From NCBI GenBank assembly GCA_051208035.1, contig JBPJFZ010000010.1:141480-205479 (forward strand): a DNA stretch of 64,000 nt. The letters run 5' to 3'. A program made the translations under genes and the position numbers. Under the pieces are notes generated by a model, which did no database searches, was not told the origin of the DNA, and saw only the letters and a program-made list of their open reading frames with translations. The stretch comes from JACKOB01 sp024234575. Its GTDB lineage: Bacteria > Pseudomonadota > Gammaproteobacteria > Pseudomonadales > Oleiphilaceae. This document shows positions 9,225 to 18,087 of the stretch, piece after piece; the stretch's first letter is position 1, and each line of letters opens with the position of its first letter.

Positions 9225-10454
9225 TTATTTTCCTAACGCAGCCCGACCCAAATCCCAAATTGGCAAGAACACACCCAGCGCAAGGATTAGCACCATCCCC
9301 CCCATTGCCGCAATCAAAATAGGCTCGATTGACTCTGCCAGTCTCTTGAGGTTGTAATCGACCTCTTCATCATAAAAATTAGCCACATCCAATAAAAGTT
9401 TATCAATTTGGCCTGTTTCTTCCCCCACCGCCATCATTTGTAACACCAAAGGCGTAAACATGCCGGTTGCATTGGCGGTACGTATCAGACTATCTCCCCG
9501 CTCGATACCCACCTTCATATCCAAGACATGTCGGCCAATATAACGATTGTTCACCGCCTCGGCAGAGATGGCCAACGCATGAGTAATAGGCATACCCGCC
9601 GCCAGCATCATCGAGAAATTGCGGGAAAATCGCGACAAAGTGATAAGCTCGAATACGATGCCGATAATAGGAATCTTCATCTTTTTCTGATCCCAGATAT
9701 ACCGTCCCCGGTCGGTTTTTTTCCAGGCGATAAAGCCGTAGATGGCACCAATAACGCCCGCGAGCATTACCCACCAGTAATCGAGAAAGAAGTTAGAGGT
9801 TGCTACCAGTATTTTGGTAAAAATTGGCAAGTCTGCACCAAACTTGGCAAAAACCGAGGCAAATTTGGGTATCACAAAGATATTTACGACCAAAAGCGCC
9901 GCTATTAAGGCGCAGATAACGATGGTGGGATAGCGTGTCGCCTGTTTGATTCGCTTGCGTGTCTCCCGCTCTAACTCGACGGCTATTGCTAGCTGGGCAA
10001 AGGCATCTTCCAGCTGACCTGTGTTCTCTCCCACGTGAATCATACTGACGTATAAGTCATTAAAAACCTCGGGGTGGGACTGCATGGAAGTTGCCAAATT
10101 TACCCCTGACTCAAGCCGGTGCGAGACATCATTCAACACCTCTTTTAAGGTCTCTGAACGGGTCGAATCACTCAACCCTTTCATGGCACGAATAATGGGA
10201 ATACCAGAGCGTGTAAGTGCATTCATCTGCCGCGAAAAAATGAGCAGTTCATCCAGGGTAATTTTCTTTTTAAAGTATTTAGACTTCTTTAATTCGGCGA
10301 AGATATCGTAGCTTTCGGCCTGCTCGACCACAGACAGCGGCGTCACCCCCTGTTTTAAGAGATCACTGGCGGCGGCATCCCGGCTTACGGCCTGTACCTG
10401 ACCCGAAACCGAGACGCCTTTTGTGTTACGCCCTTTATAAGCAAATGTCGCCAT
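9225..10454 (-). CDS. mshG: MSHA inner-membrane platform protein MshG (PilC/GspF family)
   Basis: 409 residues, the usual size for the T2SSF/PilC family. It has an N-terminal cytoplasmic segment, then two copies of the T2SS_F domain (about 70-190 and 270-395), each with FSRQMNALTRSGIPI-type or FSRNFSMMLAAGMPI-type motifs, and three expected membrane helices, the last near ILIAAMGGMVLILALGVFLP. It is the platform on which the MshE ATPase acts to assemble pilin. It lies 101 nt downstream of mshE. The ATG at 10454 fits the conserved start MATFAYKGRN. Confidence 0.92.
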   Translation of the reverse strand: MATFAYKGRNTKGVSVSGQVQAVSRDAAASDLLKQGVTPLSVVEQAESYDIFAELKKSKYFKKKITLDELLIFSRQMNALTRSGIPIIRAMKGLSDSTRSETLKEVLNDVSHRLESGVNLATSMQSHPEVFNDLYVSMIHVGENTGQLEDAFAQLAIAVELERETRKRIKQATRYPTIVICALIAALLVVNIFVIPKFASVFAKFGADLPIFTKILVATSNFFLDYWWVMLAGVIGAIYGFIAWKKTDRGRYIWDQKKMKIPIIGIVFELITLSRFSRNFSMMLAAGMPITHALAISAEAVNNRYIGRHVLDMKVGIERGDSLIRTANATGMFTPLVLQMMAVGEETGQIDKLLLDVANFYDEEVDYNLKRLAESIEPILIAAMGGMVLILALGVFLPIWDLGRAALGK

Positions 10455-10555
10455 GAATTACCTTAACTCGTCTCTTTTACTACCTGCACGTTTACTACCT
10501 GCAGGGTGTGGCATCCCATCATTACTACGCACCCTTAACCTGCCGCTAACCCAGA

Positions 10556-12304
10556 CTAAGCAAGCGTCAGCTTTTCCGACTCGCTGGGATGGTGTTCGTC
10601 CAGCGTTGCCGATAGACGGAAAACTTCATCCAGGGTAGTTAACCCTTGCCGAGCGAAGTCCAGGGCGCACAATTCCAGCGGTTTATAAGTTTTGCTCTTG
10701 CGGGCAGCAGCAGTAAAGGCGGCGGCGTCATTACGACGCAATCCATCCAGCATCTGCTCATTCATCTCCAATAACTCGTACACGCCCATTCGCCCTTTGT
10801 AGCCTGTGTTACTGCACTGGTAACAGCCTTTGCCTTTTACAAACGAGTCAGCCCCATGCGCGCCTCCGTGAGGATTCATCGCCCGTAGCCAGACCTTTTC
10901 CTGCTCTGTTGGTGTATAGGGCTGCTTGCAGTTTTCACAGTTTTTACGAATTAGTCGCTGTGCCAAAATGCCCAGCAATGCACTTGCCACCAGGTAGCTT
11001 TCTGCCCCCATATCAACTAATCGCATGGCACTGCTGATACTGTCGTTGGTATGCAGTGTTGATAACACAAGGTGGCCAGTCATTGCAGCCCGCAAGCCAA
11101 TTTCAGCGGTTTCCTGATCCCGCATCTCGCCCACCAGTATAATATCTGGGTCTTGACGCAGAGCGGCGCGCAATACCGTGGCAAAGGTAAGCCCTACTTT
11201 ATTGTTAATCTGCACTTGGGTAACGCGGGAGAGCCGATATTCAACCGGGTCTTCAGCGGTAATAATTTTGGTCTCTGGTTTATTCAGTTCGCTGAGTGCG
11301 CCATACAGTGTTGTCGTTTTACCACTTCCTGTTGGACCTGTAACCAGGATCATGCCATGGGGACGGCTAACCAGAATACGAAAACGGTTTTTTATGTCTT
11401 CAGGCATTCCTGATGCATCAAGATTGAGCATGCCATCCGTCTGATCAAGTAAACGCATGACCACTGACTCACCATATTGCACTGGCATCGTCGATACACG
11501 CACATCAATACTTCGCCCCTTAACACGGATATTAAAGCGACCATCCTGCGGTACTCGTTTTTCTGAAATATTCAGACCAGACATCAGTTTTAGCCGCAGC
11601 ACCAGCGCCGAATTGATACGCTTTTCTTTCATGACGTGTTCTTGCAAGACACCATCAATACGCTGGCGAATACGGACCACCGTTTCGTCCGGCTCGATAT
11701 GGATGTCTGATGCCCGGGACTGGATAGCATCTTCAAATATTGACTGCAGAAGCTTCACTACCGGTGCTTCGCTGTCGTCACCCGTCGTGGTGAGGTCAGC
11801 AAGATCAAACGCATCCTCACCCAGCTCATCTTCAAGCTCTTCAGCAAAGTGAGAAATTTCGTCCGTGCGACGATACACCATATCCAGTGTATCCAGCAGT
11901 TCGCTTTCCCGCACAACCGCAAGACTAATCGACTGGTTCAATACCCTGACCAGTTCGTCGTAGGCAAAGATATCCATCGGGTCTGTCATACCGACCATCA
12001 GCTCACCGTTTTCCTCGGAGAGTACAATGGCACGAAATCGACGCGCATGGGTTTCTGGCAGCCGCTTAACTAATTCATTATCAAACTGGTAATGTCTCAG
12101 CTGTATAAATGGGATGCCCAGCTGGGTAGATAACAGGTGAAGGAGTTTGTCCTCATCCACATACCCCATATCAATCAGGGTCTTGCCAAGCTTCCGACCA
12201 CTGCGTTTTTGCTCTTGTAACGCATTCATTAACTGATCTTCGGTAATCAGTCCGCTTTGCACCAACAAATCACCAATTCTGATCTTCTTTTTGGGCTCAC
12301 TCAT
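10556..12304 (-). CDS. mshE: MSHA pilus extension ATPase MshE, with c-di-GMP-binding N-terminus
   Basis: 582 residues, PilB/GspE family. Two tandem MshEN motifs open the protein (RIGDLLVQSGLITEDQLMNA at 9-28 and KLGKTLIDMGYVDEDKLLHL at 38-57), the known c-di-GMP-binding signature. The ATPase core has Walker A GPTGSGKTT (323-331), an Asp box EDPVEYRLS, Walker B ILVGEMRD (389-396) and a His box STLHTND. A zinc-binding four-cysteine motif is present (C456, C459, C494, C497). It powers MSHA extension from the cytoplasmic face with MshG. Pilus output is therefore expected to follow c-di-GMP level, as shown for Vibrio MshE. Confidence 0.94.
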   Translation of the reverse strand: MSEPKKKIRIGDLLVQSGLITEDQLMNALQEQKRSGRKLGKTLIDMGYVDEDKLLHLLSTQLGIPFIQLRHYQFDNELVKRLPETHARRFRAIVLSEENGELMVGMTDPMDIFAYDELVRVLNQSISLAVVRESELLDTLDMVYRRTDEISHFAEELEDELGEDAFDLADLTTTGDDSEAPVVKLLQSIFEDAIQSRASDIHIEPDETVVRIRQRIDGVLQEHVMKEKRINSALVLRLKLMSGLNISEKRVPQDGRFNIRVKGRSIDVRVSTMPVQYGESVVMRLLDQTDGMLNLDASGMPEDIKNRFRILVSRPHGMILVTGPTGSGKTTTLYGALSELNKPETKIITAEDPVEYRLSRVTQVQINNKVGLTFATVLRAALRQDPDIILVGEMRDQETAEIGLRAAMTGHLVLSTLHTNDSISSAMRLVDMGAESYLVASALLGILAQRLIRKNCENCKQPYTPTEQEKVWLRAMNPHGGAHGADSFVKGKGCYQCSNTGYKGRMGVYELLEMNEQMLDGLRRNDAAAFTAAARKSKTYKPLELCALDFARQGLTTLDEVFRLSATLDEHHPSESEKLTLA

Positions 12305-12362
12305 GCTCTTTGACCTTCAGGGTTAATTCGCCTGCGTCCAGTATTGCACCTCAAGGCGCAAA

Positions 12363-13763
12363 CTAATTCCAATTCTGGGCTTGCAAGTAGTCCAAACGTT
12401 TTGCGATATAGGCGCCTAACTCGGGACTGAGATTCGATAACTGTTTTGATCGCCCATAGGCTCGCTGTGCCGCAGCAGGCTGCCCTACGCCCTCCAGAGC
12501 CATGCCTAGTCCTGCCCACCAATTTCCAACGGAGTCATCCACTCCCACCAGGCCGGCATACTCGGTAACAGCATCGGCGTAGCGCCCCGACTGCTGGTAA
12601 AGCACTGCTAACATCACATGGTGTTCCGGGGCTTCTGCCACGGCAACATGTACCTTTTGCAGCAATGCAATCGCACCTTCAACGTTGCCTTGCGACTGCA
12701 GCACCCTGGCCCGCAGCTGCGCATCGAGCGCCGAACTGCGTACCGGAAATCTTTGTAAAGACAACAAGGCTTGCTCGACATCACCTGACTGAATCATCAG
12801 TAACACCAGTAATTCAGAGCTGCCATCGTGGTATTCAAGCTGCGGTATGCTTTCATTAAGGAAGCTTCTCGACACCATGGCACCACGCTTAGCCAGCAAC
12901 GATCGTGCCTCTTCTACGATGGCCGCATCCTGCTGCTCAGGGGTTTTTACGACCACTTTGTTCAAGCCTGACTTTGCAATTTCTTTGGCTTTCACCTCAG
13001 ACGATGGCTTGGCATTCGCTGCAATGGTGTTTGCCTTTGTTGATGATGCCTGCTTTGTTGATGATGCTTGCTTTGACGGAGAGGCTTGCTTTGCTGGTGA
13101 GGCCGTCGAAACGTCAGGCTCGGTGGTGCTTATTTCTACCATGGCAACTGGGGCCCTGGCAGGAGCCGTTTTGGTATCGACCTTTTTAACGTCTGCAACC
13201 TCTGCCACACGCTTTTCTGTTACGCCAGCCTGTGCATCACTTCTGCCAGTAGCAACAATCTTGCTACCTGCCTGGTTTGCTGTTTCAGATACTGCCGCAG
13301 GCAACACCGCTGACGACTGCGGCGCTGTCACATTTTCTTGCACTATCAGTCTGTCATTTTCAGGTGACTCACTTATGGGCGCGTTATTTTTTGGTTCAAG
13401 CTTTGCTGCAGCCATCGTCAGCACGGCATTCGAGTCACCAATATTTTCCACAATAGATTCAGCCGTGCGGCTTGTCTCTGCCAGCTCCGGCGACGGGGCC
13501 TGACGTTCGATCGCACCACTTTGTCCGGCATCATTACCTCCCCCCCCTTGATCAGCAGGGTCTATAAAAAAACCTCGAAAGTACCAAAGCAAAGCGACCA
13601 CTAATACCAGCACCCCCACCACCACGGCGAATGTCATCGGCAGCGACAGCGCGCGCTCCCGCGCTTTCGTTAGCGCCCCGTAACCCATTGCCGCCGGTGC
13701 AGGATTTTGATCAGGGGCCTGACGCCGATCCAGATCTTTCAGCATGTCATTAACGAGACTCAC
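12363..13763 (-). CDS. mshN: MSHA biogenesis protein MshN (TPR protein)
   Basis: 466 residues from GTG 13763. This start overlaps the mshM stop as GTGA and has GGAGG 6 nt upstream, a better spacing than the preceding GTG at 13766. The conserved N-terminus is SLVNDMLKDLDRRQ, then one transmembrane helix at about 40-66 (FAVVVGVLVLVVALLWYF). A long Ala/Ser/Lys-rich linker includes three copies of a KQASxx hexapeptide. TPR-like helices fill the C-terminal third (for example VQSQGNVEGAIALLQ-like and YQQSGRYADAVTEYAGL). It is a bitopic, mostly periplasmic assembly protein, possibly helping the MshL secretin. Confidence 0.88.
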   Translation of the reverse strand: MSLVNDMLKDLDRRQAPDQNPAPAAMGYGALTKARERALSLPMTFAVVVGVLVLVVALLWYFRGFFIDPADQGGGGNDAGQSGAIERQAPSPELAETSRTAESIVENIGDSNAVLTMAAAKLEPKNNAPISESPENDRLIVQENVTAPQSSAVLPAAVSETANQAGSKIVATGRSDAQAGVTEKRVAEVADVKKVDTKTAPARAPVAMVEISTTEPDVSTASPAKQASPSKQASSTKQASSTKANTIAANAKPSSEVKAKEIAKSGLNKVVVKTPEQQDAAIVEEARSLLAKRGAMVSRSFLNESIPQLEYHDGSSELLVLLMIQSGDVEQALLSLQRFPVRSSALDAQLRARVLQSQGNVEGAIALLQKVHVAVAEAPEHHVMLAVLYQQSGRYADAVTEYAGLVGVDDSVGNWWAGLGMALEGVGQPAAAQRAYGRSKQLSNLSPELGAYIAKRLDYLQAQNWN

Positions 13764-14650
13764 CACCAGCCTCCCAACGGAACGATACCCGCAACCAGCA
13801 GCCCCACAACGATTACAGGCAACCAGCTAAAGCGCGGCATGGTAACGCTCTGCGTATCCTCAATCGCTTTTTTTACATGGCTTCGCTTGATCACACGATT
13901 TCCCTGACCGTAGGCTGACATCAATGCTTTATGGGAGAGAATATTAACTAGGCGAGGAACGCCACCCGTCGCTCGATGCAACAAAGCAATAGCGCGTCGA
14001 TCAAACAGTGAAGGGCCGTTATAGCCCGCCTGCGCCAGCCGGTGATAGACATACTGCCCAACAGCATTTCTGTCCAACGGGCTTAGATTTTGCTGAAAAG
14101 TGATGCGTTGCAGCAATTGCCGTAAGCTTGCCTTACTCAACATGTCGTCAAGCTCCGGCTGACCAAACAGCACGACTTGCAACAGTTTTGCCGACTCGGT
14201 TTCCAGATTGGTCAACAAACGCAGTGCCTCGATGGTCGGCTCTGACATGGCCTGCGCCTCATCAATAATTAATACCACCTGACGCCCTTCTAATGCCAGC
14301 TCAATTAATCGATGACTTAGACGCTTAAGCAAATGATGCCCACCCTTACCAGGTTCCACCTCGACTTCGAGCTCTTCGCATACCGCCAGATAAAGATCAT
14401 CAGGCGACAAACCAGGATTAGGAATATAAGCGGTATAAAAAGGCTTTTGCAGGGAATTAAGTAACATACGGCATAAAAGCGTCTTACCTGTACCCACCTC
14501 ACCGACAATTTTAATAAAGCCTTCGCGGTTTTTTAGGGCAACAAGCAGCAGTTCCAAAGCCTGATGATGGGTTTGCGAATTCAGGTAAAAATGCGTGTTC
14601 GGCGTTAAAGAAAACGGCTGTTCTTTCAGCCCAAAAAATGACTCATACAT
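13760..14650 (-). CDS. mshM: MSHA biogenesis protein MshM (ExeA-like AAA ATPase)
   Basis: 296 residues. It begins MYESFFGLKEQPFSLTPN, the standard ExeA/MshM start. Walker A is GEVGTGKT (50-57) and Walker B is VVLIIDEAQAM with D130-E131. A C-terminal hydrophobic segment (WLPVIVVGLLVAGIVPLGG) could anchor it in the inner membrane. ExeA relatives help secretins cross the peptidoglycan, so a role in assembling MshL with MshN is inferred. It lies between mshL and mshN and overlaps mshN by 4 nt. Confidence 0.9.
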   Translation of the reverse strand: MYESFFGLKEQPFSLTPNTHFYLNSQTHHQALELLLVALKNREGFIKIVGEVGTGKTLLCRMLLNSLQKPFYTAYIPNPGLSPDDLYLAVCEELEVEVEPGKGGHHLLKRLSHRLIELALEGRQVVLIIDEAQAMSEPTIEALRLLTNLETESAKLLQVVLFGQPELDDMLSKASLRQLLQRITFQQNLSPLDRNAVGQYVYHRLAQAGYNGPSLFDRRAIALLHRATGGVPRLVNILSHKALMSAYGQGNRVIKRSHVKKAIEDTQSVTMPRFSWLPVIVVGLLVAGIVPLGGWW

Positions 14651-14665
14651 GGGGGTACGCCAACA

Positions 14666-16378
14666 TTAGTAATACTTGCGTTCATAAGGAGATTTCAAAA
14701 TAGTTTCCATCGTTTTAAAACGCTCACGGGTTTTTTTCAGGTCATTCACAAACGCTTCCTTACTGGTAATCATCGGCCTGATCAGTATTACCAACTCACT
14801 TTTGCTCGATTTCTGATTCTTCTGTTTAAATGCTTCTCCAATCCAGGGGATATCCCCCAGTATCGGCGTTGACGCATTTTGCTCTTGATTCACATCCTGA
14901 ATAAGCCCACCAATGACCACGATCTGACCATCTTCAGCGCTGATAATGCTATCGGTTTCACGAATCGTGCTATAAGCCAGCGGTAACGTTAAAGCCTGAT
15001 CCCCGAAAGAAATGATTTTTTCTTGATCCTCAACCTCACTGATTGATGGGTGTACATGCAGAATAATGGTGCCGTCATCACTGATCTGCGGCGTCACATC
15101 AAGAGAAATACCCGAGAAAAACGGCGTAAGCTCAATGTCCGTTGAGCGCCGGTCGGTAGTGTTTCCAGTAGAATCATCAATATCAATATCTGTCACAAAG
15201 AACTCATCTGAGCCAACTTTTATCACCGCTTTCTGATTGTTAACCGTTGAAATTCTTGGGCTGGACAAAACCTGAACGTTGCCCTGAACCCCCAGCAACT
15301 GAATCACCGCTGAGAAATCATTAATCTGTAAAGCGGCACTAAACACCCCGCCGATGGTTTCACTAACAATTTCTGCCGCATCCAAACTGCTGGTGCCATA
15401 TTTATCCGGATTTCCATTGGCATCTTTGCCGTTGCCAAAGCTGGATATATTGCTCCACTGAATACCCTGCTCGAACCCTTCTTTTAAGGTAACTTCCAAC
15501 ACTTTCGCTTCGAGAATGACCTGCCGCTGCATGATCAATTCTGCCTGTTGCAAATAATTTTTAACTGATCGCAGTTCGTCAGGCATTGCCCGCACAACCA
15601 CGATACCAGCATTTGCCGTCGCTACGACGGTTTTGCCTTCACCTGGGCCGATTATCAACTCTAATGTTTGCACCAGCTGCGACCAAAAATCTGATTTGGA
15701 CGTCGTTTTTATGCGTGTACCGACGGTCGTTCTATCGACATTTGAGCCTGACGAATCGCTAGAACTGGATGACGAGCTTGAATTATTAGAGCTTACGGAT
15801 GAAACCTGCCCCGAACTGACAGAAGTCTCTGAACCACCATCTCTCGTTACATTTAAATAATTAATACGAAAAATCTGCGTGCGCATCCCACCCGGCAATA
15901 CTTTTATCAAACGGCCGGATTTCTCGAATTCGTAGCCATAGGCCTCGGCAACGATATCGAGCACCTCCGGCACCGTTACCTTATTGAGTTCTAACGATAC
16001 TGTCCCGGAAACGCCTGGATGAACCACGACATTGTAAGGCGTGCCTTTAACCAGCCCTCTAAAAAACTCTTTGGCGCTCAGATCTTCTGCCACCAAATCG
16101 AAACGTTCTTCCATTTCGGTTGCTGTTGGCGCAAGTGACAACCCTGGCATCAAAGCCTGCATGACACTATCAGGCATAGCTGGCAGCTGACCTTCCGAAA
16201 CCTGTGATTCAGCTTCGCTAAGAGACTCATCCAGCATTTTATTCATCCCTTCAACGCTGGAAGTTTGCGATGAAACGCTACTTTGCATGAGCGGGTTGTC
16301 TGCGCACGCGCTAAGCAACAACACAAACAAAATTGCCGTTGCACGTCTCAACAAACCATTGGCACTACGACTAAACAT
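14666..16378 (-). CDS. mshL: MSHA outer-membrane secretin MshL
   Basis: 570 residues. A lipoprotein signal ends LLSAC, with Cys25 as the expected lipidated residue. An N-terminal secretin/TonB short (STN) domain lies at about 103-165 (SAKEFFRGLVKGTPYNVVVH). A serine-rich linker follows at about 180-210. The secretin domain fills the C-terminal half, with motifs VQVLSSPRISTVNNQKAVIKVG and GGLIQDVNQEQ, and the protein ends in VILIRPMITS. It is predicted to form the outer-membrane ring through which the pilus emerges. It lies between mshK and mshM, the standard order. Confidence 0.93.
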   Translation of the reverse strand: MFSRSANGLLRRATAILFVLLLSACADNPLMQSSVSSQTSSVEGMNKMLDESLSEAESQVSEGQLPAMPDSVMQALMPGLSLAPTATEMEERFDLVAEDLSAKEFFRGLVKGTPYNVVVHPGVSGTVSLELNKVTVPEVLDIVAEAYGYEFEKSGRLIKVLPGGMRTQIFRINYLNVTRDGGSETSVSSGQVSSVSSNNSSSSSSSSDSSGSNVDRTTVGTRIKTTSKSDFWSQLVQTLELIIGPGEGKTVVATANAGIVVVRAMPDELRSVKNYLQQAELIMQRQVILEAKVLEVTLKEGFEQGIQWSNISSFGNGKDANGNPDKYGTSSLDAAEIVSETIGGVFSAALQINDFSAVIQLLGVQGNVQVLSSPRISTVNNQKAVIKVGSDEFFVTDIDIDDSTGNTTDRRSTDIELTPFFSGISLDVTPQISDDGTIILHVHPSISEVEDQEKIISFGDQALTLPLAYSTIRETDSIISAEDGQIVVIGGLIQDVNQEQNASTPILGDIPWIGEAFKQKNQKSSKSELVILIRPMITSKEAFVNDLKKTRERFKTMETILKSPYERKYY

Positions 16379-16388
16379 TAAAGCCTCA

Positions 16389-16784
16389 CTATTTACGCTT
16401 CAGGCTCGCGGAGGGCTTCCACCGCAACACCCTGGACCCAGTTTCATCTTGCAGAATCACGCTATCACGCCGTATATCCATTATTTTCGCTCCATCAACC
16501 GAGTCACCTTGCTGGTAAAAGCGGCCATTAATGACGGCCTGGGAGCGGCCACCACCATAAACAATCGAACTCAATGTATAATTATTTGCCGCTTTCTGCA
16601 CAGTTTGCGGCGCAGCCACACGACTAAACCCTGAAGGCTTCGTTGGATCGGCAACACGTTGACGGTCAACCCGGAACTCATCCGCAGCAAAGGTACTTCC
16701 CATTGACACAAAGAAAAGCAACGACGCCTTGAGCACAAAACGGCGTATTATTAGATTTACAGGCAACCTTACACCCCTATCCAT
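16389..16784 (-). CDS. mshK: MSHA biogenesis protein MshK
   Basis: 131 residues. A signal peptide ends SMGSTFAAD, and the mature part has the DPTKPSGF motif shared with PilP/MshK proteins, then a small beta-domain (SSIVYGGGRSQAVINGRFYQ, GDSVDGAKI). MshK is a periplasmic protein thought to link the inner-membrane platform to the MshL secretin, like PilP. ATG 16784 overlaps the mshJ end by 16 nt, and the stop is 10 nt before mshL. Confidence 0.88.
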   Translation of the reverse strand: MDRGVRLPVNLIIRRFVLKASLLFFVSMGSTFAADEFRVDRQRVADPTKPSGFSRVAAPQTVQKAANNYTLSSIVYGGGRSQAVINGRFYQQGDSVDGAKIMDIRRDSVILQDETGSRVLRWKPSASLKRK

Positions 16785-17485
16785 TGTTCATCCAAACTGA
16801 TTGTTTGCACTCTTATAGTGACCCGAGCACCAGGATACTTACGAACAACATAGTCCAGCATAGACCACTGAAACCCTTTTTCTAACGACTCAAGTTTTCT
16901 CAAAAACTCAACGACCCCATAAAAATCGCCATCGATCACCAGTTCAAGCCCATGCTTGTAAAGAGGCAAGGCGTCTTCATTCACCTCTGTATTTTTCTCA
17001 GCTACAGCCCCTGGTGAAGATTTTGAGCTAGATGTGGATGTCGAGAAACGCTGAACCGGAAGATTTCGCGCCGTAACCAACTGCAGCCCCTTCGTTGCCG
17101 ACAGCACGGTTTGCAGTACATCAACCATTTTCGAAGGCGCTATCAGCCCCTGCAACTTCTCTTCCAGCAGCATACGCTGCTGCTCTATCTGCGCCGTTAA
17201 CTGCTCTTGCTGTCGCCGTAATACAATATTCGGGTCTTGCTTTACCTTTTCTAGCAGAATTGCCTGCTCGCTGGATAAAGTAACGATCTCGTTATCACTT
17301 TGCTGAATTAGCTCACGACTTTTTTTCTCAGTTCGCACCATCGGATCAAACACGAACTGTAGCCATAGAAGTGAGATTGCCACCACCGCTGTCACAACGA
17401 TGATGACCCTTTCACGAAGCGTGAACTTCTCAATACGTTCAGATGTCTTCTGGAATTTCTCTTTATAGCCAGGCTTCGCACTCAT
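16769..17485 (-). CDS. mshJ: MSHA platform protein MshJ (PilO-like)
   Basis: 238 residues with a short cytoplasmic N-terminus, one transmembrane helix at about 26-46 (RVIIVVTAVVAISLLWLQFV), a coiled-coil-like segment rich in Glu, Gln and Arg (about 50-115), and a small C-terminal periplasmic domain. This is the PilO/GspM architecture. It is expected to pair with MshI2 in the inner membrane. ATG 17485 overlaps the mshI2 stop by 4 nt. Confidence 0.87.
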   Translation of the reverse strand: MSAKPGYKEKFQKTSERIEKFTLRERVIIVVTAVVAISLLWLQFVFDPMVRTEKKSRELIQQSDNEIVTLSSEQAILLEKVKQDPNIVLRRQQEQLTAQIEQQRMLLEEKLQGLIAPSKMVDVLQTVLSATKGLQLVTARNLPVQRFSTSTSSSKSSPGAVAEKNTEVNEDALPLYKHGLELVIDGDFYGVVEFLRKLESLEKGFQWSMLDYVVRKYPGARVTIRVQTISLDEQWIGV

Positions 17486-18087
17486 GGCGCATTCCCCTGC
17501 TCAGGTACAACACCAGCCCCCAAATAAAAGGCCAGATAACCATCTTTTTCCTTTAACTCAAAAAGATCAAAACTACGTCCGACAAACTGCGGCTCATCCC
17601 GTAGTTTTTTTAGATAGACAGGGACACTGTCAGCACTGGCCGATAAGCCTTCCAGCCCAATGTCTCTGCCTCCCTGCCCGAAATACATGCGTGTTAACCA
17701 TAACGAGTCGATAGTTTGCTGCCCTAACGCAACCAGTAATACCGAAAACCCAGCGTTTCCCCTGGCAACCGAATTACCCAGCAATTCCACCAATCGCTCT
17801 CGCTGCTCTAACTGCTTGCTTAACTTTTTATTGGTTGCCACCAATAATTCATCTCTGATAGTGCGTGCAACTTTCTCTCGCAACGCTTCCACTTCTTGCT
17901 CAATGGCGTTGGCTTGCAGGGCTTTTTTCTCTGCCAACTCCGCCACATTAACAACCGCTTGCCGTTTATAAAACGTCAGCCCGGTAATCACTAACAACAA
18001 CAGAAGGCTAATTGCCAGCATATGCGTCAGCGACAACACCACTTTTTTGGGTCGAAGCGCTTCGGTGTAAAGGTTAACCTGCTGCAT
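17482..18087 (-). CDS. mshI2: MSHA platform protein MshI2 (PilN-like)
   Basis: 201 residues. The N-terminus MQQVNLYTEALRPKK is the PilN-family INLLP-like peptide that binds the PilM/MshI groove. A transmembrane helix follows at about 22-41 (HMLAISLLLLLVITGLTFY), then a coiled coil (about 45-100) and a compact periplasmic domain (SLWLTRMYFGQGGRDIGLEG). It forms the inner-membrane alignment complex with MshI and MshJ. It shares one base with the mshI stop (TGATG) and overlaps mshJ by 4 nt, so translation is coupled. Confidence 0.86.
   Translation of the reverse strand: MQQVNLYTEALRPKKVVLSLTHMLAISLLLLLVITGLTFYKRQAVVNVAELAEKKALQANAIEQEVEALREKVARTIRDELLVATNKKLSKQLEQRERLVELLGNSVARGNAGFSVLLVALGQQTIDSLWLTRMYFGQGGRDIGLEGLSASADSVPVYLKKLRDEPQFVGRSFDLFELKEKDGYLAFYLGAGVVPEQGNAP

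Noticed and set aside
8853..9236. A plus-strand frame covering the mshB-mshG gap
   Set aside because: It has no homology, and half of it is antisense to mshB. It is not MshF, which should be on the minus strand.
12847..13503. A 218-codon open frame on the plus strand inside mshN
   Set aside because: It is the complement of the low-complexity Ala/Ser/Lys-rich linker of mshN. It has no ribosome site, no family resemblance, and mshN is well supported.
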